Positions 1 through 8,502 of a DNA stretch of 64,000 nucleotides are shown piece by piece; position 1 is the first letter of the stretch; each line of letters starts with the position of its first letter. Under the pieces are notes generated by a model, which saw only the letters and a list, made by a program, of their open reading frames with translations, ran no database searches and was not told where the DNA came from. The stretch comes from WHSW01 sp963767475 (GTDB lineage Bacteria > Actinomycetota > Thermoleophilia > Solirubrobacterales > 70-9). The DNA lies in assembly GCA_963767475.1 (NCBI GenBank), contig CAVYEI010000003.1, positions 186,001 to 250,000 of the forward strand, given 5' to 3'. Made by a program: the position numbers and the translations under genes.

Positions 1-434
1 ACGTTGGCACCATCGGCGCTGACCGTGACCGAGTTCGGGCGCAAGAGCCCGACCGCGGCGGCGCAACCGCTGACGCCACCGGCGGAGATGCATCCCGCGG
101 CGCCGGAACGCTGGCTCAGCGCGCCGGAGCGTGGGTTGCGCTTGAACACCGCGATCGCGTCGCTCTGCGAGGAGGCGACGTAGAGGCTCTTGCCGTCGGG
201 GCTGATCGCGACCGCGTTCGAGCCGAGGATCGGAGCGGGCCCGCGCAGGGCGCGCACCGGTGTGCAGCCGCGGGTGGACTCCGAGCGGTCGACGAGACAG
301 CCGCTCGCTCCCGAGAGCTGGTTCAGAACCCCGATCGTCTTGCCCGGCCGGGGCGACTTCGCCCCCGCAGCCCCGAGCGCGCCGGCGGGGGCGCAAAGGG
401 CGAGGACGACGACCAGCGCGCACAGCGGCCGCAT
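1..434 (-). CDS. Secreted beta-propeller (lactonase-like) protein, N-terminal part
   Basis: Only the first ~144 codons lie in the window; the C-terminus is off the left edge. The ATG at 434 is followed by a clear signal peptide (MRPLCALVVVLALCAPAGA) and then a first propeller blade with the motif AVAISPDGKSLYVAS. This is the usual YVTN/lactonase-like strand pattern, in which a predicted position is followed by the observed value. Cys-containing links between blades (GASGCLVD, GAAGCISAGG) recur in secreted actinobacterial propellers. The protein is inferred to be exported; no substrate can be assigned. It is transcribed divergently from the FGE-like gene across a 185-bp gap in which I see no clear promoter. 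Confidence 0.75.
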   Translation of the reverse strand, partial: MRPLCALVVVLALCAPAGALGAAGAKSPRPGKTIGVLNQLSGASGCLVDRSESTRGCTPVRALRGPAPILGSNAVAISPDGKSLYVASSQSDAIAVFKRNPRSGALSQRSGAAGCISAGGVSGCAAAVGLLRPNSVTVSADGAN

Positions 435-619
435 GGCATGGGACGGGTAAAGGGGTTTCAAGCGCATCGGCCGCGTATTCGCCGCGGACATACACAGTCG
501 CAGGTCTTCGCCGAACCGTACATCCGCCAATCGTCCGATCTTCGCTCCTCGCGCTTATTTCCCATCTGCCGATAGGGAGGCGTACCGACTGATTCTCGAA
601 CCGAGGAGTTCACATCAGA

Positions 620-1891
620 ATGACCGTCCCCCGACGCACCCGCCCGACCCCCGTGCTGTTCCTGCTCTTGGGCACGGTGATCATGGCCGTGGCCGGTTCA
701 TCGGTCGCCACCGCTTCGACCAAGCGCGCCACCGTGACGGTGCAGACCGTCAAGGTCGCCGACCCAGGGAATCCCTCGGTCGCGATCGTCCCGTTCACCG
801 ACGCGATCTACCAGTCCTGCGCCGATGCCCCCTCGACCTCGACCGACTGCATCTCGGTCGGCGGCGTCAAGGACAAGTACGCGATCGGCCGGCTCGAGAC
901 CACGGTCGACCAGTGGGTGAAGTTCCTCAACACCGTGGATCCGGCGGGCACCGATCCCCACGATCTCTACAACGCGACCGAGAGCGGTTCGGCCTGGCCG
1001 AGGTTCGGCCAGATCAACCACTCCGCCAGGGCCAAGGACGGCAAGCACTACTCGGTTGCCTTCCCCGAGTGGGCCGACAAGCCATACGGCTTCTCCAACT
1101 TCCTGCGCGCGGCGCGGTTCGTCAACTCGCTCTACAACGGCACCCTGCTGGCGAAGACGAAGACCACCGAGGGCGCCTTCCAGGTGACCACCTACAAGGT
1201 GCGACTCTCGCCCAAGAGCGGGCGCGGGATGTACGACCTCAAGAACGACCAGGACACGGGAGCGACACGGGCCCACGACAAGGGCTTCGTCGTCCCGAGC
1301 CAGGACGAGTGGATCAAGGCCGCCTACTACGACCCCAACGGCGGCGGCACCCTCTCCTACTGGAAGTATCCGACCAACGCGGGCGTCTTCGGTGACGACA
1401 CCGCCACCGCCCCCAGCCAGACGATCCTCGATCCGACGACCGGCGACGTCACCAACGCGGCGACGCAGCCGATCGCCACCTACCACGCCTCCTCAACCGC
1501 GCCGGCGCCGTACTGGTGCCCGCCCGAGGTCCAGCCGCAGAGCAACTGCACGACCGTCAACCCGTGGGGCATGGACTCGACGACCTATGGCGAGATATAC
1601 ACCTCCAGCCTCGGCACCGTGGGCCAGGCCGGAACGCTGGGACCATGGGGCACCCTGGACCAGGGCGGCAACGTGGTCGAGTGGACCGACACGATCACGC
1701 CGCCGCCGGCCGGTAACGGCGACGGACGGGTGTGGCGACGGTTGCACGGCGGGATCTCCAACGCGCCCGTCTACCAGCTCTGGCTCTCCGCGGTCGGACT
1801 CAATCCCGAGGACAACACGGCCTTCATGCTCACCTATCCGTGGCTCGGCTTCCGAGTCGGCGTGGTCGGCAACCTGAAGGTGAAGAACTAA
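620..1891 (+). CDS. Secreted FGE/SUMF1-fold protein, probably non-catalytic
   Basis: A 423-residue protein with an N-terminal export signal (hydrophobic residues ~12-32). The formylglycine-generating-enzyme fold is shown by ETTVDQWVKFLN near residue 93, DEWIKAAYYDP in the middle, GGNVVEWTD near residue 350, WRRLHGGIS and the closing GFRVG. True FGE enzymes have two catalytic Cys after the R-GG segment. Here that segment (RRLHGGISNAPVYQLW) has none, so sulfatase activation is unlikely and a structural or binding role is inferred. The GAGG at 602-605 lies ~14 bases before the ATG. The stop overlaps the convergent small membrane protein gene by 3 bases. Confidence 0.8.
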   Translation: MTVPRRTRPTPVLFLLLGTVIMAVAGSSVATASTKRATVTVQTVKVADPGNPSVAIVPFTDAIYQSCADAPSTSTDCISVGGVKDKYAIGRLETTVDQWVKFLNTVDPAGTDPHDLYNATESGSAWPRFGQINHSARAKDGKHYSVAFPEWADKPYGFSNFLRAARFVNSLYNGTLLAKTKTTEGAFQVTTYKVRLSPKSGRGMYDLKNDQDTGATRAHDKGFVVPSQDEWIKAAYYDPNGGGTLSYWKYPTNAGVFGDDTATAPSQTILDPTTGDVTNAATQPIATYHASSTAPAPYWCPPEVQPQSNCTTVNPWGMDSTTYGEIYTSSLGTVGQAGTLGPWGTLDQGGNVVEWTDTITPPPAGNGDGRVWRRLHGGISNAPVYQLWLSAVGLNPEDNTAFMLTYPWLGFRVGVVGNLKVKN

Positions 1892-2118
1892 CGCGAGCGC
1901 CGCGGCAGCGGCCCCTCGCGCTTCCAGCGCGAGTCCGCGCGCGCCGGCCACAGCAGCCAGACGACGACGCCGACCGCGCTCAGAAGCAGCCCGGCGGCCA
2001 GCCCGGCACGCTCGCCGTATCCCTTGCGTTCGGAGAGCCAGGAGGCGGCGATCGCCGAGACCAGCCACAGGTAGGTGAGCCAGAGCGCCGTGGCGCCGAT
2101 CAGAGCGACAACGGTCAT
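1888..2118 (-). CDS. Small two-helix membrane protein at end of liv operon
   Basis: A 76-residue protein whose ATG overlaps the livF stop codon (ATGA), so translation is probably coupled to the transporter operon. It has two hydrophobic helices, residues ~3-27 and ~38-57, separated by a short basic loop (SERKGYGER), and a basic C-terminal tail ending PLPRRSR. I do not recognise a named family. The coupling suggests a small accessory or stability factor of the Liv transporter, or simply a passenger gene. The stop overlaps the end of the convergent FGE-like gene. Confidence 0.7.
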   Translation of the reverse strand: MTVVALIGATALWLTYLWLVSAIAASWLSERKGYGERAGLAAGLLLSAVGVVVWLLWPARADSRWKREGPLPRRSR

Positions 2119-2822
2119 GTCCCCAGATACGCCTTCTGCACGTCGGGATTTTCGCGCAGGAACGACGACTCGCCGGCGAGCGCGACCTTCCCGGTCTCGA
2201 GCACGTAGCCGCGCTGAGAGACCCCAAGCGCGTAGTTGGCGTTCTGTTCGACGAGCAGGATCGTCGTCCCCGAGCGGCTGATCTCGGCGATCGTCTCGTA
2301 GATCCGTTCGACCAGCAAGGGCGCGATCCCCATCGACGGCTCGTCGAGCAGGAGCAGCTTCGGGCGCGCCATCAGCGCTCGGCCGATCGCCAGCATCTGC
2401 TGCTCGCCGCCAGACATCGTCCCCGCCTTCTGGGCGGTGCGTTCTTTGAGCCGCGGGAAGAGCTCGAACACGCGGTCGACGTCGGCGCCGATCTCGGCGC
2501 CGCGGCGCAGGTAGGCGCCGAGCTCGAGGTTCTCGCGCACCGTCATCCGCGGGAAGCAATGCCTGCCCTCGGGCACCTGCGATATGCCGAGGCCGACGAT
2601 CCGGCTCGGCGGCATCGCCCCGATCTCGACCCCGTCGAAGCGGATCGAGCCGCTGCGGGGCGGGCTCAGGCCAGAGATCGAGCGCAGGGTGGTCGACTTG
2701 CCGGCGCCGTTGGAGCCGATCATCGTCACCACTTCGCCCGCCGCGACCTCGAGCGAGACTCCGCTCAGCGCCTCGATCGATCCGTAGTAGGTGTGGATGT
2801 CGTCGACCTCGAGCAGCGCCAT
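2115..2822 (-). CDS. livF: Branched-chain amino-acid ABC transporter ATPase LivF
   Basis: A 235-residue ABC ATPase of the LivF type. Walker A is GSNGAGKST (~residue 36), the signature is MSGGEQQ, and Walker B is LLLLDEPSMG. The usual H-loop His is replaced by Gln in LLVEQN, which is normal for LivF. It would energise import of branched-chain amino acids or a related substrate with LivG at the cytoplasmic face of LivHM. The start codon shares one base with the livG stop (TGATG) and its own stop overlaps the following small gene, so the operon is tightly coupled. Confidence 0.93.
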   Translation of the reverse strand: MALLEVDDIHTYYGSIEALSGVSLEVAAGEVVTMIGSNGAGKSTTLRSISGLSPPRSGSIRFDGVEIGAMPPSRIVGLGISQVPEGRHCFPRMTVRENLELGAYLRRGAEIGADVDRVFELFPRLKERTAQKAGTMSGGEQQMLAIGRALMARPKLLLLDEPSMGIAPLLVERIYETIAEISRSGTTILLVEQNANYALGVSQRGYVLETGKVALAGESSFLRENPDVQKAYLGT

Positions 2823-3604
2823 CAGCCCGCTTCCCCTCCACGCCCGAGGTAAGCCTCGATCACACGCGGATCGCGACGCACCTCCTCCGGCGTCCCCTCG
2901 GCGATCTTCTCCCCGTGGTCGAGGACCGTGATCCGCTCCGAGACGCCCATCACCACCTTCATGTCGTGCTCGATCAGCAGGATCGTCAGCTTGCGCTCGT
3001 CGCGGACCTTGCGGATGAACGCGGTCAGGGCCTCGGATTCGAGCGGGTTCATGCCCGCGGTCGGCTCGTCGAGCAGCAGCACGCTCGGGTCGGAGGCCAG
3101 GGCGCGGGCGATCTCGACTCGCCGCTGATCGCCGTAGGAGAGGTTCGCGGCCGCCTGCTCGAACAGCCCCTCGGCGAGGCCGGCATAGCCGAGCGTCTCG
3201 CCGGCCTTCTCCCGCACCCGCCTTTCCTCCGCGCGCACCCGCGGCGGGCGCAGGATCGAGCCGAACAGGCCCGCCCGCATGCGGGCGTGCTGGCCGATCA
3301 TCACGTTCTCGCGCGCGGTCATCGTCGGGAACAGGCGGATGTTCTGGAACGTCCGCGCGATCCCCATCGCCATGATCCGGTCGGGCCGGGCGCCGGAGAT
3401 CTCGTCTCCGCCGAACGTGACCCGGCCGGCGCTCGGATGCTGCAGCCCGGTGAGCATGTTGAACAGGGTCGTCTTCCCGGCCCCATTCGGTCCGATCACC
3501 GCCGCGATCGCGCCCTCGGCGAGCTCGAAGTCGAGTTCGTCGACGGCCACGAGCCCGCCGAACTTCTTGCTCACCGACTCGGTCGCGAGCAGCGCCGGCG
3601 TCAT
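2822..3604 (-). CDS. livG: Branched-chain amino-acid ABC transporter ATPase LivG
   Basis: A 260-residue ABC ATPase with Walker A GPNGAGKTT, signature LSYGDQRR, Walker B VLLLDEPTAGMNP and H-loop LLIEHDM. The BCA_ABC C-terminal stretch (EGTPEEVRRDPRVIEAYLG) is the standard LivG ending. It pairs with LivF as the heterodimeric motor of the LivHM permease. Its ATG overlaps the livM stop (ATGA). Confidence 0.94.
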   Translation of the reverse strand: MTPALLATESVSKKFGGLVAVDELDFELAEGAIAAVIGPNGAGKTTLFNMLTGLQHPSAGRVTFGGDEISGARPDRIMAMGIARTFQNIRLFPTMTARENVMIGQHARMRAGLFGSILRPPRVRAEERRVREKAGETLGYAGLAEGLFEQAAANLSYGDQRRVEIARALASDPSVLLLDEPTAGMNPLESEALTAFIRKVRDERKLTILLIEHDMKVVMGVSERITVLDHGEKIAEGTPEEVRRDPRVIEAYLGRGGEAG

Positions 3605-4824
3605 CGTGGGTCCTCCTCGTGGATCTCGACATCGGTGCCGGCGCCGGCGCGCTCGCCGGCTCCGACCCCGTGCAGCTCGAGCCTTCGCCGTCGCTCCGGC
3701 AACAGGCCCTCGGGCCGCAGCACCATCATGATCACGAGCAGGAAACCGAAGATCCCGTAGCTGAGCTGGGTCAGGTCGAAGTCGAGGCCGATGTCGTGGG
3801 GGATGCCGTTGAGGACATCCGGGATCAGGTAGCTGTTGATGAACGAGAGCGCGACCGCGCCGAGAACCACGCCCCAGATCGAGCCCAGCCCGCCGAGGAT
3901 CACCATCGCGAGGACGAAGATCGAGAACGAGAACTGGAACTGGTCGGCGTTGACGGTGTTCAGGTAGGAGCCGAGGAAGGCGCCGGAGACGCCGCCGAAG
4001 GCGGCGCCTGTCCCGTAGGCCGCCAGCTTCGTACGCACGATCGGAATCCCCATGCTCGCCGCGGCGACCTCGTCCTCGCGCAGCGCGACCCAGGCGCGGC
4101 CGAGTCGCGAGTCGCGGAGGCGGAAGTTGACGAACAGGACGATCAGCCCGAGGCCGAGCGCGACGAAGTACCAGGAGCGCAGATCGAGCGACGTGAACGG
4201 GTCCGCGAAGGGAAGGTCGATCTTGTCGATCGGCGTGATTCCCTGTTTGCCCCGTGTCAGCACCGCTTCGCTGCCGAGCTCGCTGACCCCCGGCACCTTG
4301 GCGAAGGTGGCATCCCAGAGCCCGCCGATCCTGATCTGATCGCCGTTCGCGGCGACCCGGCCGATGATCTCGCCGAAGGCGAGCGTGACCACGGCGATGT
4401 AGTCGCCGCGCAGCCGCAGCGTCGGCAGTCCGATCGCCATCCCGGCGATCGTCGTGAACACGACCGCGACCAGGATCACGATCAGGAAGTTGAGGTGCAC
4501 GCCCGGGAGCTCGGCGGCGGGGCCGCTGACGAGGATGTGCAGGCCGTCGCCGCCGTTGACGCCGAAGAAGAAGTTCGAGCCCAGCCACCCCATCGTGTAG
4601 GCCCCGATCGCGAAGAAGGCGACGTAGCCGAGGTCGAGCAGGCCGGCGAAGCCGACGATGATGTTGAGCCCGAGCGCCATCACCACGTAGGCGAGCGCGA
4701 GCACGGCATCGTCCATGAACGGGCTTCCGGTCTCGAAGAAGAACGGCAGCGCGATCGCGCCGAGCACGACGGCGACGGCGAGCAGGCGCTCGCCGCCCGG
4801 GTGGATCGAGCGCAGGCGGCTCAC
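3601..4824 (-). CDS. livM: Branched-chain amino-acid ABC permease LivM
   Basis: A 407-residue polytopic membrane protein of the LivM family. It has multiple helices, the family core GLNIIVGFAGLLDLGYVAFF and the cytoplasmic coupling region RDSRLGRAWVALREDE. The start is taken as GTG at 4824, which overlaps the livH stop (GTGA). Upstream codons in the same frame read through livH and are not credible. After the usual LRPEGLLPE end there is a ~30-residue charged, Gly-rich tail. A ~50-residue hydrophilic loop around GKQGITPIDKIDLPFADP is also present, as in many actinobacterial LivM proteins. Confidence 0.92.
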   Translation of the reverse strand: MSRLRSIHPGGERLLAVAVVLGAIALPFFFETGSPFMDDAVLALAYVVMALGLNIIVGFAGLLDLGYVAFFAIGAYTMGWLGSNFFFGVNGGDGLHILVSGPAAELPGVHLNFLIVILVAVVFTTIAGMAIGLPTLRLRGDYIAVVTLAFGEIIGRVAANGDQIRIGGLWDATFAKVPGVSELGSEAVLTRGKQGITPIDKIDLPFADPFTSLDLRSWYFVALGLGLIVLFVNFRLRDSRLGRAWVALREDEVAAASMGIPIVRTKLAAYGTGAAFGGVSGAFLGSYLNTVNADQFQFSFSIFVLAMVILGGLGSIWGVVLGAVALSFINSYLIPDVLNGIPHDIGLDFDLTQLSYGIFGFLLVIMMVLRPEGLLPERRRRLELHGVGAGERAGAGTDVEIHEEDPR

Positions 4825-5885
4825 CCGGCCTCCCGCGTTTCCTCGCCGAGCAGCCCGCGCGGGCGCACGACCATGATCAGGACGAGGTAGGCGAAGACGA
4901 CCGCCGGGGTCCACTCGGAGCCGATCCGGTTGTCGGCGATCTGCTGGATGCAGCCGATCACCAGGCCGCCGAGGACGGCGCCGCGGAGGTTGCCGATCCC
5001 GCCCATGACCGCGGCGGTGAACGCGATCAGCCCGGCGGTGAAGCCCTGGAAGAACCAGATCGTCGTCTGGTAGAGCGCATAGATCAGCCCGGCGGCCCCG
5101 GCGAGCAGGCCGCCGATCAGGAAGGTGAGCGAGATCGTCGTGTCGACGTTGATCCCCATCAGGCGGGCGGCGTCGGGATCCTGAGCCGTGGCGCGCATCG
5201 CTTTGCCGAGCCGGGTCCGGTTGATGAACATGATCAGGGCGAGGACGAGCGGCGCCGTCGCCAGCACCGCGAGTGCGTCGCCGTTGGTGATCGTGATGCC
5301 GCCCAGCTCCACCAGAGTGTCCTGGGAGCCGATCAGGTCGGGAACGCTCTTCTGCGACCCGCCGAGCCAGAGCAGGCCGACGTTCTGGAGGATGAAGGAG
5401 AAGCCGACGGCGGTGATCAGGGGCGCCAGCTTGGGCGCGTCGCGCAGCGGACGGTATCCGGCCCGCTCGATCATCACGTTGAGGCTGCCACTGGCGGCGG
5501 CGGCTACCACCATCGTCAGGATCAGGCCGCCGATCAGCAGCGGCGCGGCGGTGGCGACGCTGAGGCCGAGCACGGTCCAGAAGGCGAAGGCGACGAACGA
5601 GCCGATCATGAAGACCTCGCCGTGAGCGAAGTTGATCAGCTCGACGATCCCGTAGACCATCGTGTAGCCGAGCGCGATCAGCGCCCAGATCGCTCCGTTC
5701 GAGACCCCGTCGACGAGGTTGTTGCCGAGCCGGGTGAGGTTGCCCGTCGTGCTCAGGTCATGGATGCCGAAGGCAACCGGCATCGCCAGCAGGAGCGCGA
5801 TCAGGATCAGCGCCGACGCCCGCGGCCCGATCGTCGCCCGCGCCCGAAGGCGGTTCAGCTGACGGTCGAGGGCGGCGGGCAGCAC
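4821..5885 (-). CDS. livH: Branched-chain amino-acid ABC permease LivH
   Basis: A 354-residue permease with about eight hydrophobic helices. LivH markers are GAIWALIALGYTMVYGIVEL, NFAHGEVFMIG, RATAQDPDAARLMGI and the closing VVRPRGLLGE. It forms the translocation pore with LivM. The start is GTG at 5885; an N-terminal cytoplasmic stretch of ~25 basic residues precedes the first helix. The gene lies 76 bases after livK, separated by a strong GC hairpin. Confidence 0.92.
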   Translation of the reverse strand: MLPAALDRQLNRLRARATIGPRASALILIALLLAMPVAFGIHDLSTTGNLTRLGNNLVDGVSNGAIWALIALGYTMVYGIVELINFAHGEVFMIGSFVAFAFWTVLGLSVATAAPLLIGGLILTMVVAAAASGSLNVMIERAGYRPLRDAPKLAPLITAVGFSFILQNVGLLWLGGSQKSVPDLIGSQDTLVELGGITITNGDALAVLATAPLVLALIMFINRTRLGKAMRATAQDPDAARLMGINVDTTISLTFLIGGLLAGAAGLIYALYQTTIWFFQGFTAGLIAFTAAVMGGIGNLRGAVLGGLVIGCIQQIADNRIGSEWTPAVVFAYLVLIMVVRPRGLLGEETREAG

Positions 5886-5899
5886 GACTCAGGCGCGGG

Positions 5900-5940
5900 C
5901 GGCGGCGGGCCCGGCGCCGGGGAGGCTCCCCCCGCCGCCG
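5900..5940 (-). terminator. GC hairpin between livK and livH
   Basis: GGCGGCGGG at 5901-5909 pairs with CCCGCCGCC at 5931-5939; the flanking C5900/G5940 extends the stem to 10 bp. A smaller internal GGGG/CCCC stem is possible. There is no U-tract. In position and strength it could be a partial terminator or an RNA-stabilising stem, which would give more binding protein (LivK) than permease. This is inference from sequence only. Confidence 0.45.
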
Positions 5941-5961
5941 GATCGCCGCCGCCTCACCGTG

Positions 5962-7224
5962 CTAGCCGACCGAGATCTTCTGGTCGAAGACGAGGTCGCC
6001 GCCATCGATCGTGAAGACGCCGTAGTCGGTCAGCGTCGTGTCGCCGTTCTCGTCGATCGAGTAGGTGCCGAGGATCGAGTCGCGGTCCTCGGTCGCGAAC
6101 ATCGCCTCGATCACCGAGGCGCGGTCGGTCGGGTCCTCGGCGCGCTCGAGCACATCGAGGATCAGCTGACCGGCCTCGTAGCCATAGATCGCGTACGGCT
6201 CGGCCTTGCCGTACTCGGCCTCATAGGCGTCGTAGAAGTCGGCACCCGCGGCGCCGTAGTCCTCCTCGGACAGCGTCGCCACGGTCACCTTCGTGTTCGC
6301 GGCGATGTCCTCCGGGAGGCCGCCGGAGAAGTCCGAGTCGGCGACGCCGTCGTCGCCGTAGAGCTTCACGTCGGGAACCGCCGCGGCGATGTCCTTGTAC
6401 AGCTGCACCGCGTTGGAGGCGGTGATCCCGCCGAAGAAGAAGCAGTCGATTCCCTCGCTGGCGAGATCCTCGGCCTCGGCGCGGTAGTTGGCCGCCTTGG
6501 TGTCGATGCCGCCGGCGTTGACGAGGTCGTAGTCGAACTCCTCGGCCGCAAGCTCGACGTTGGTCGCCAGACCCTCGCCGAAGACCTCGTTGTCGTGCAG
6601 AACGCCGACCGAGGTGCAGCCGTCCTCGTCCATCAGCGTCGCCAGCGCCGCGCCCTGGACCGTGTCCTTGGGGACGATCCGCGCGTAGTTGCGGGTGCCG
6701 GTCGGGTAGTAGATCTCGGGCTCACCGATGTCGGTGTCGGCCCCGGGCTCGTCCGAGGTCAGCCCGACGGCGGTGTTGCCGGGCGAGAGCATCGCCAGCT
6801 GGGACTCGTTCAGGATCGGGATCGAGATCGCCGCGGCGCCCGAGTTGAAGGTGCCGAGGTAGGCGACGGCCGAATCGTCCTGTGCCGCGCGCTTTGCGTT
6901 CGCCGACTCGGCCTCCGGGGTCCACGCCCCGGCCTGGGCGGTCGAGTCGTCGAGGGGCTCGAAGTTGATCGTCACGCCGCCGGCCTCATTGCCGGCCTGC
7001 TCGAAGGCGAGCTCGATCCCGTTCTGGATCGCGATCCCGGTCGGCCGAGACGACCCCTGCAACGGCAGGCTCGAGTAGATCGTCACCTCGCCTCCCGAAG
7101 CCTCGCCGCTGTCGGCGGAAGTTGTGCTGCCGCCATCGTCGTCATCGCCACAGGCGGCGACGCTGAGCGAGAGGGCGACCGCGAGGCATCCAGCGATGAG
7201 CAAGCGGCGAGTGCGGATCGGCAT
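5962..7224 (-). CDS. livK: Branched-chain amino-acid ABC substrate-binding lipoprotein LivK
   Basis: A 420-residue solute-binding protein. The ATG at 7224 is preceded by a good ribosome site (GGGAGG, ~9 bases upstream). A lipoprotein signal follows, with lipobox VAAC (Cys25) and then a Asp/Gly/Ser/Thr-rich linker. The mature part has the type-I periplasmic-binding fold of LivK: IYSSLPLQGSSRPTGIAIQN, then LAMLSPGNTAVGLT, then SVGVLHDNEVFGEGLATNVE. It is anchored outside the membrane and delivers the ligand to LivHM. As first gene of the operon it is probably the most strongly expressed. Confidence 0.93.
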   Translation of the reverse strand: MPIRTRRLLIAGCLAVALSLSVAACGDDDDGGSTTSADSGEASGGEVTIYSSLPLQGSSRPTGIAIQNGIELAFEQAGNEAGGVTINFEPLDDSTAQAGAWTPEAESANAKRAAQDDSAVAYLGTFNSGAAAISIPILNESQLAMLSPGNTAVGLTSDEPGADTDIGEPEIYYPTGTRNYARIVPKDTVQGAALATLMDEDGCTSVGVLHDNEVFGEGLATNVELAAEEFDYDLVNAGGIDTKAANYRAEAEDLASEGIDCFFFGGITASNAVQLYKDIAAAVPDVKLYGDDGVADSDFSGGLPEDIAANTKVTVATLSEEDYGAAGADFYDAYEAEYGKAEPYAIYGYEAGQLILDVLERAEDPTDRASVIEAMFATEDRDSILGTYSIDENGDTTLTDYGVFTIDGGDLVFDQKISVG

Positions 7225-7286
7225 GAGGGTGAACCTCCCTGGTTGCGGAGTACGGAAAAGCGCGGCCACCCTATCTCGTCGGCACC

Positions 7287-7895
7287 TCAGCCGTCGAGAC
7301 TCGCGCGGGCGGCTTCGGCGTCGGCCGGGTCCATACGGCCGGTCTCGACCTCCAGCGTCACCGACTCCTCGAACTTCTCCCGGCTCAACTGCCCGCCGCG
7401 CACTGCGGCCGCCCAGCCCTGCACCGCCGAGCGGTTGCCGGTCCTCATCTTCTCCAGCAGCTCGGGCTTCTTCTGCAGCTCCTGCGCCAGGGCGCGGTTG
7501 CGCGCCGACTGGTTCGTCGCCCGCTGCGCTTCCTTGCGCCCGGGCGAGGCTAGGAACTTGTCCCAGTCGACCTCCACGGATGTGGCGTCGACCGTGCCCA
7601 CGCGCACGGGCAGCTCCAACCCCGGCCTCAGCGGGTTGCCGATCTCGCCGGCGATGAAACCCGTGTTCTCGGCCTTGCGCGGGACCTTGAACTCGCCCTC
7701 GACCTCGTAGGAATCGCGTCCCGGGACTCGCACCTCGAGCGTCAGCCGGTACGTGCGCGAGCCGAAGCGATTCAGCTGCTCGAAGTCGCTGAACTGCCCG
7801 AAGGCCGCCCCGGCACGATCCGAGTCACGGATCACAGCGGTGCCCTCGATGCCCGCGTCCGCCGACTCCTTCTTGTCGCGACCGAAGAGGGCCAT
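7287..7895 (-). CDS. Conserved hypothetical protein, 202 aa
   Basis: No signal peptide or membrane helix. The N-terminal ~110 residues are beta-rich (RTYRLTLEVRVPGRDSYEVEG). A charged helical linker follows (residues ~120-150), then a short C-terminal helical segment (VQGWAAAVRGGQLSREKFEE), which looks like the small SHOCT-type helices seen at actinobacterial C-termini; that match is weak. It is transcribed divergently from the membrane protein at 7947. Function unknown. Confidence 0.6.
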   Translation of the reverse strand: MALFGRDKKESADAGIEGTAVIRDSDRAGAAFGQFSDFEQLNRFGSRTYRLTLEVRVPGRDSYEVEGEFKVPRKAENTGFIAGEIGNPLRPGLELPVRVGTVDATSVEVDWDKFLASPGRKEAQRATNQSARNRALAQELQKKPELLEKMRTGNRSAVQGWAAAVRGGQLSREKFEESVTLEVETGRMDPADAEAARASLDG

Positions 7896-7946
7896 CGGGT
7901 CGCAGCCTAACCGGCATTTCGCGAATAGGCTCGGTAAAAGAAGGGG

Positions 7947-8501
7947 ATGGCTGGATCACCATCCCTGCTGCCGCTCGGCGGATGGGACATCGTCTCCCGC
8001 GGCAGATTCGAGACGCGCCACGCTGGCCATGTGTGGACCGTCGACCTGGACTACTTCGACGTCGGCAACAAGCTGCATCAGTATCGCGACGGGGTCGAGG
8101 CCGAGGTGCAGAAGTCGCCCGCGACGTTCCGCCTGGGCGAGAGCGCCGCGATCGAAGCGTCGATGGGGCTGCTCGGGATGCGACAGGTCGATCTCGTCGT
8201 CGATGGCGAAACCACCATGTTGACGCCCGTCGACGGGACCGCAGAGGCATGGCGGCTCGGGTTGGAGCGAGAACATCCGGAGGTGAGCCGTCTGATCGGC
8301 GGCATCTCGTGGATCGTGCTGCTCTTCGCGCTGATCTACGAGGTGCCCCAACTGATCGCCCTGGTCGGCACGGCGATAGGCGCCGACCTCGACCCCCCAT
8401 TCACGCTGCCGGGAGCGGCCGACTTCACACTCGGCCTCGCCGCGCTCGCCGCCGCCCTGGAGCGCGCGCTGCGATTCAAGAGCAACCGCTGGCTCGGCTG
8501 A
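7947..8501 (+). CDS. Hypothetical membrane protein, 184 aa
   Basis: The ~115-residue N-terminal part is hydrophilic and beta-like (FETRHAGHVWTVDLDYFDVG). Two C-terminal helices follow (SWIVLLFALIYEVPQLIALV and AADFTLGLAALAAALERAL), and the protein ends in a basic tail. Tail-anchored topology is inferred. No recognised domain. It is convergent with the TetR gene; the stops are one base apart. Confidence 0.6.
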   Translation: MAGSPSLLPLGGWDIVSRGRFETRHAGHVWTVDLDYFDVGNKLHQYRDGVEAEVQKSPATFRLGESAAIEASMGLLGMRQVDLVVDGETTMLTPVDGTAEAWRLGLEREHPEVSRLIGGISWIVLLFALIYEVPQLIALVGTAIGADLDPPFTLPGAADFTLGLAALAAALERALRFKSNRWLG

Positions 8502-8502
8502 T

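Noticed and set aside
620..1891. Sulfatase-activating enzyme
   Set aside because: The Cys pair needed for formylglycine formation is missing and no sulfatase gene is nearby.
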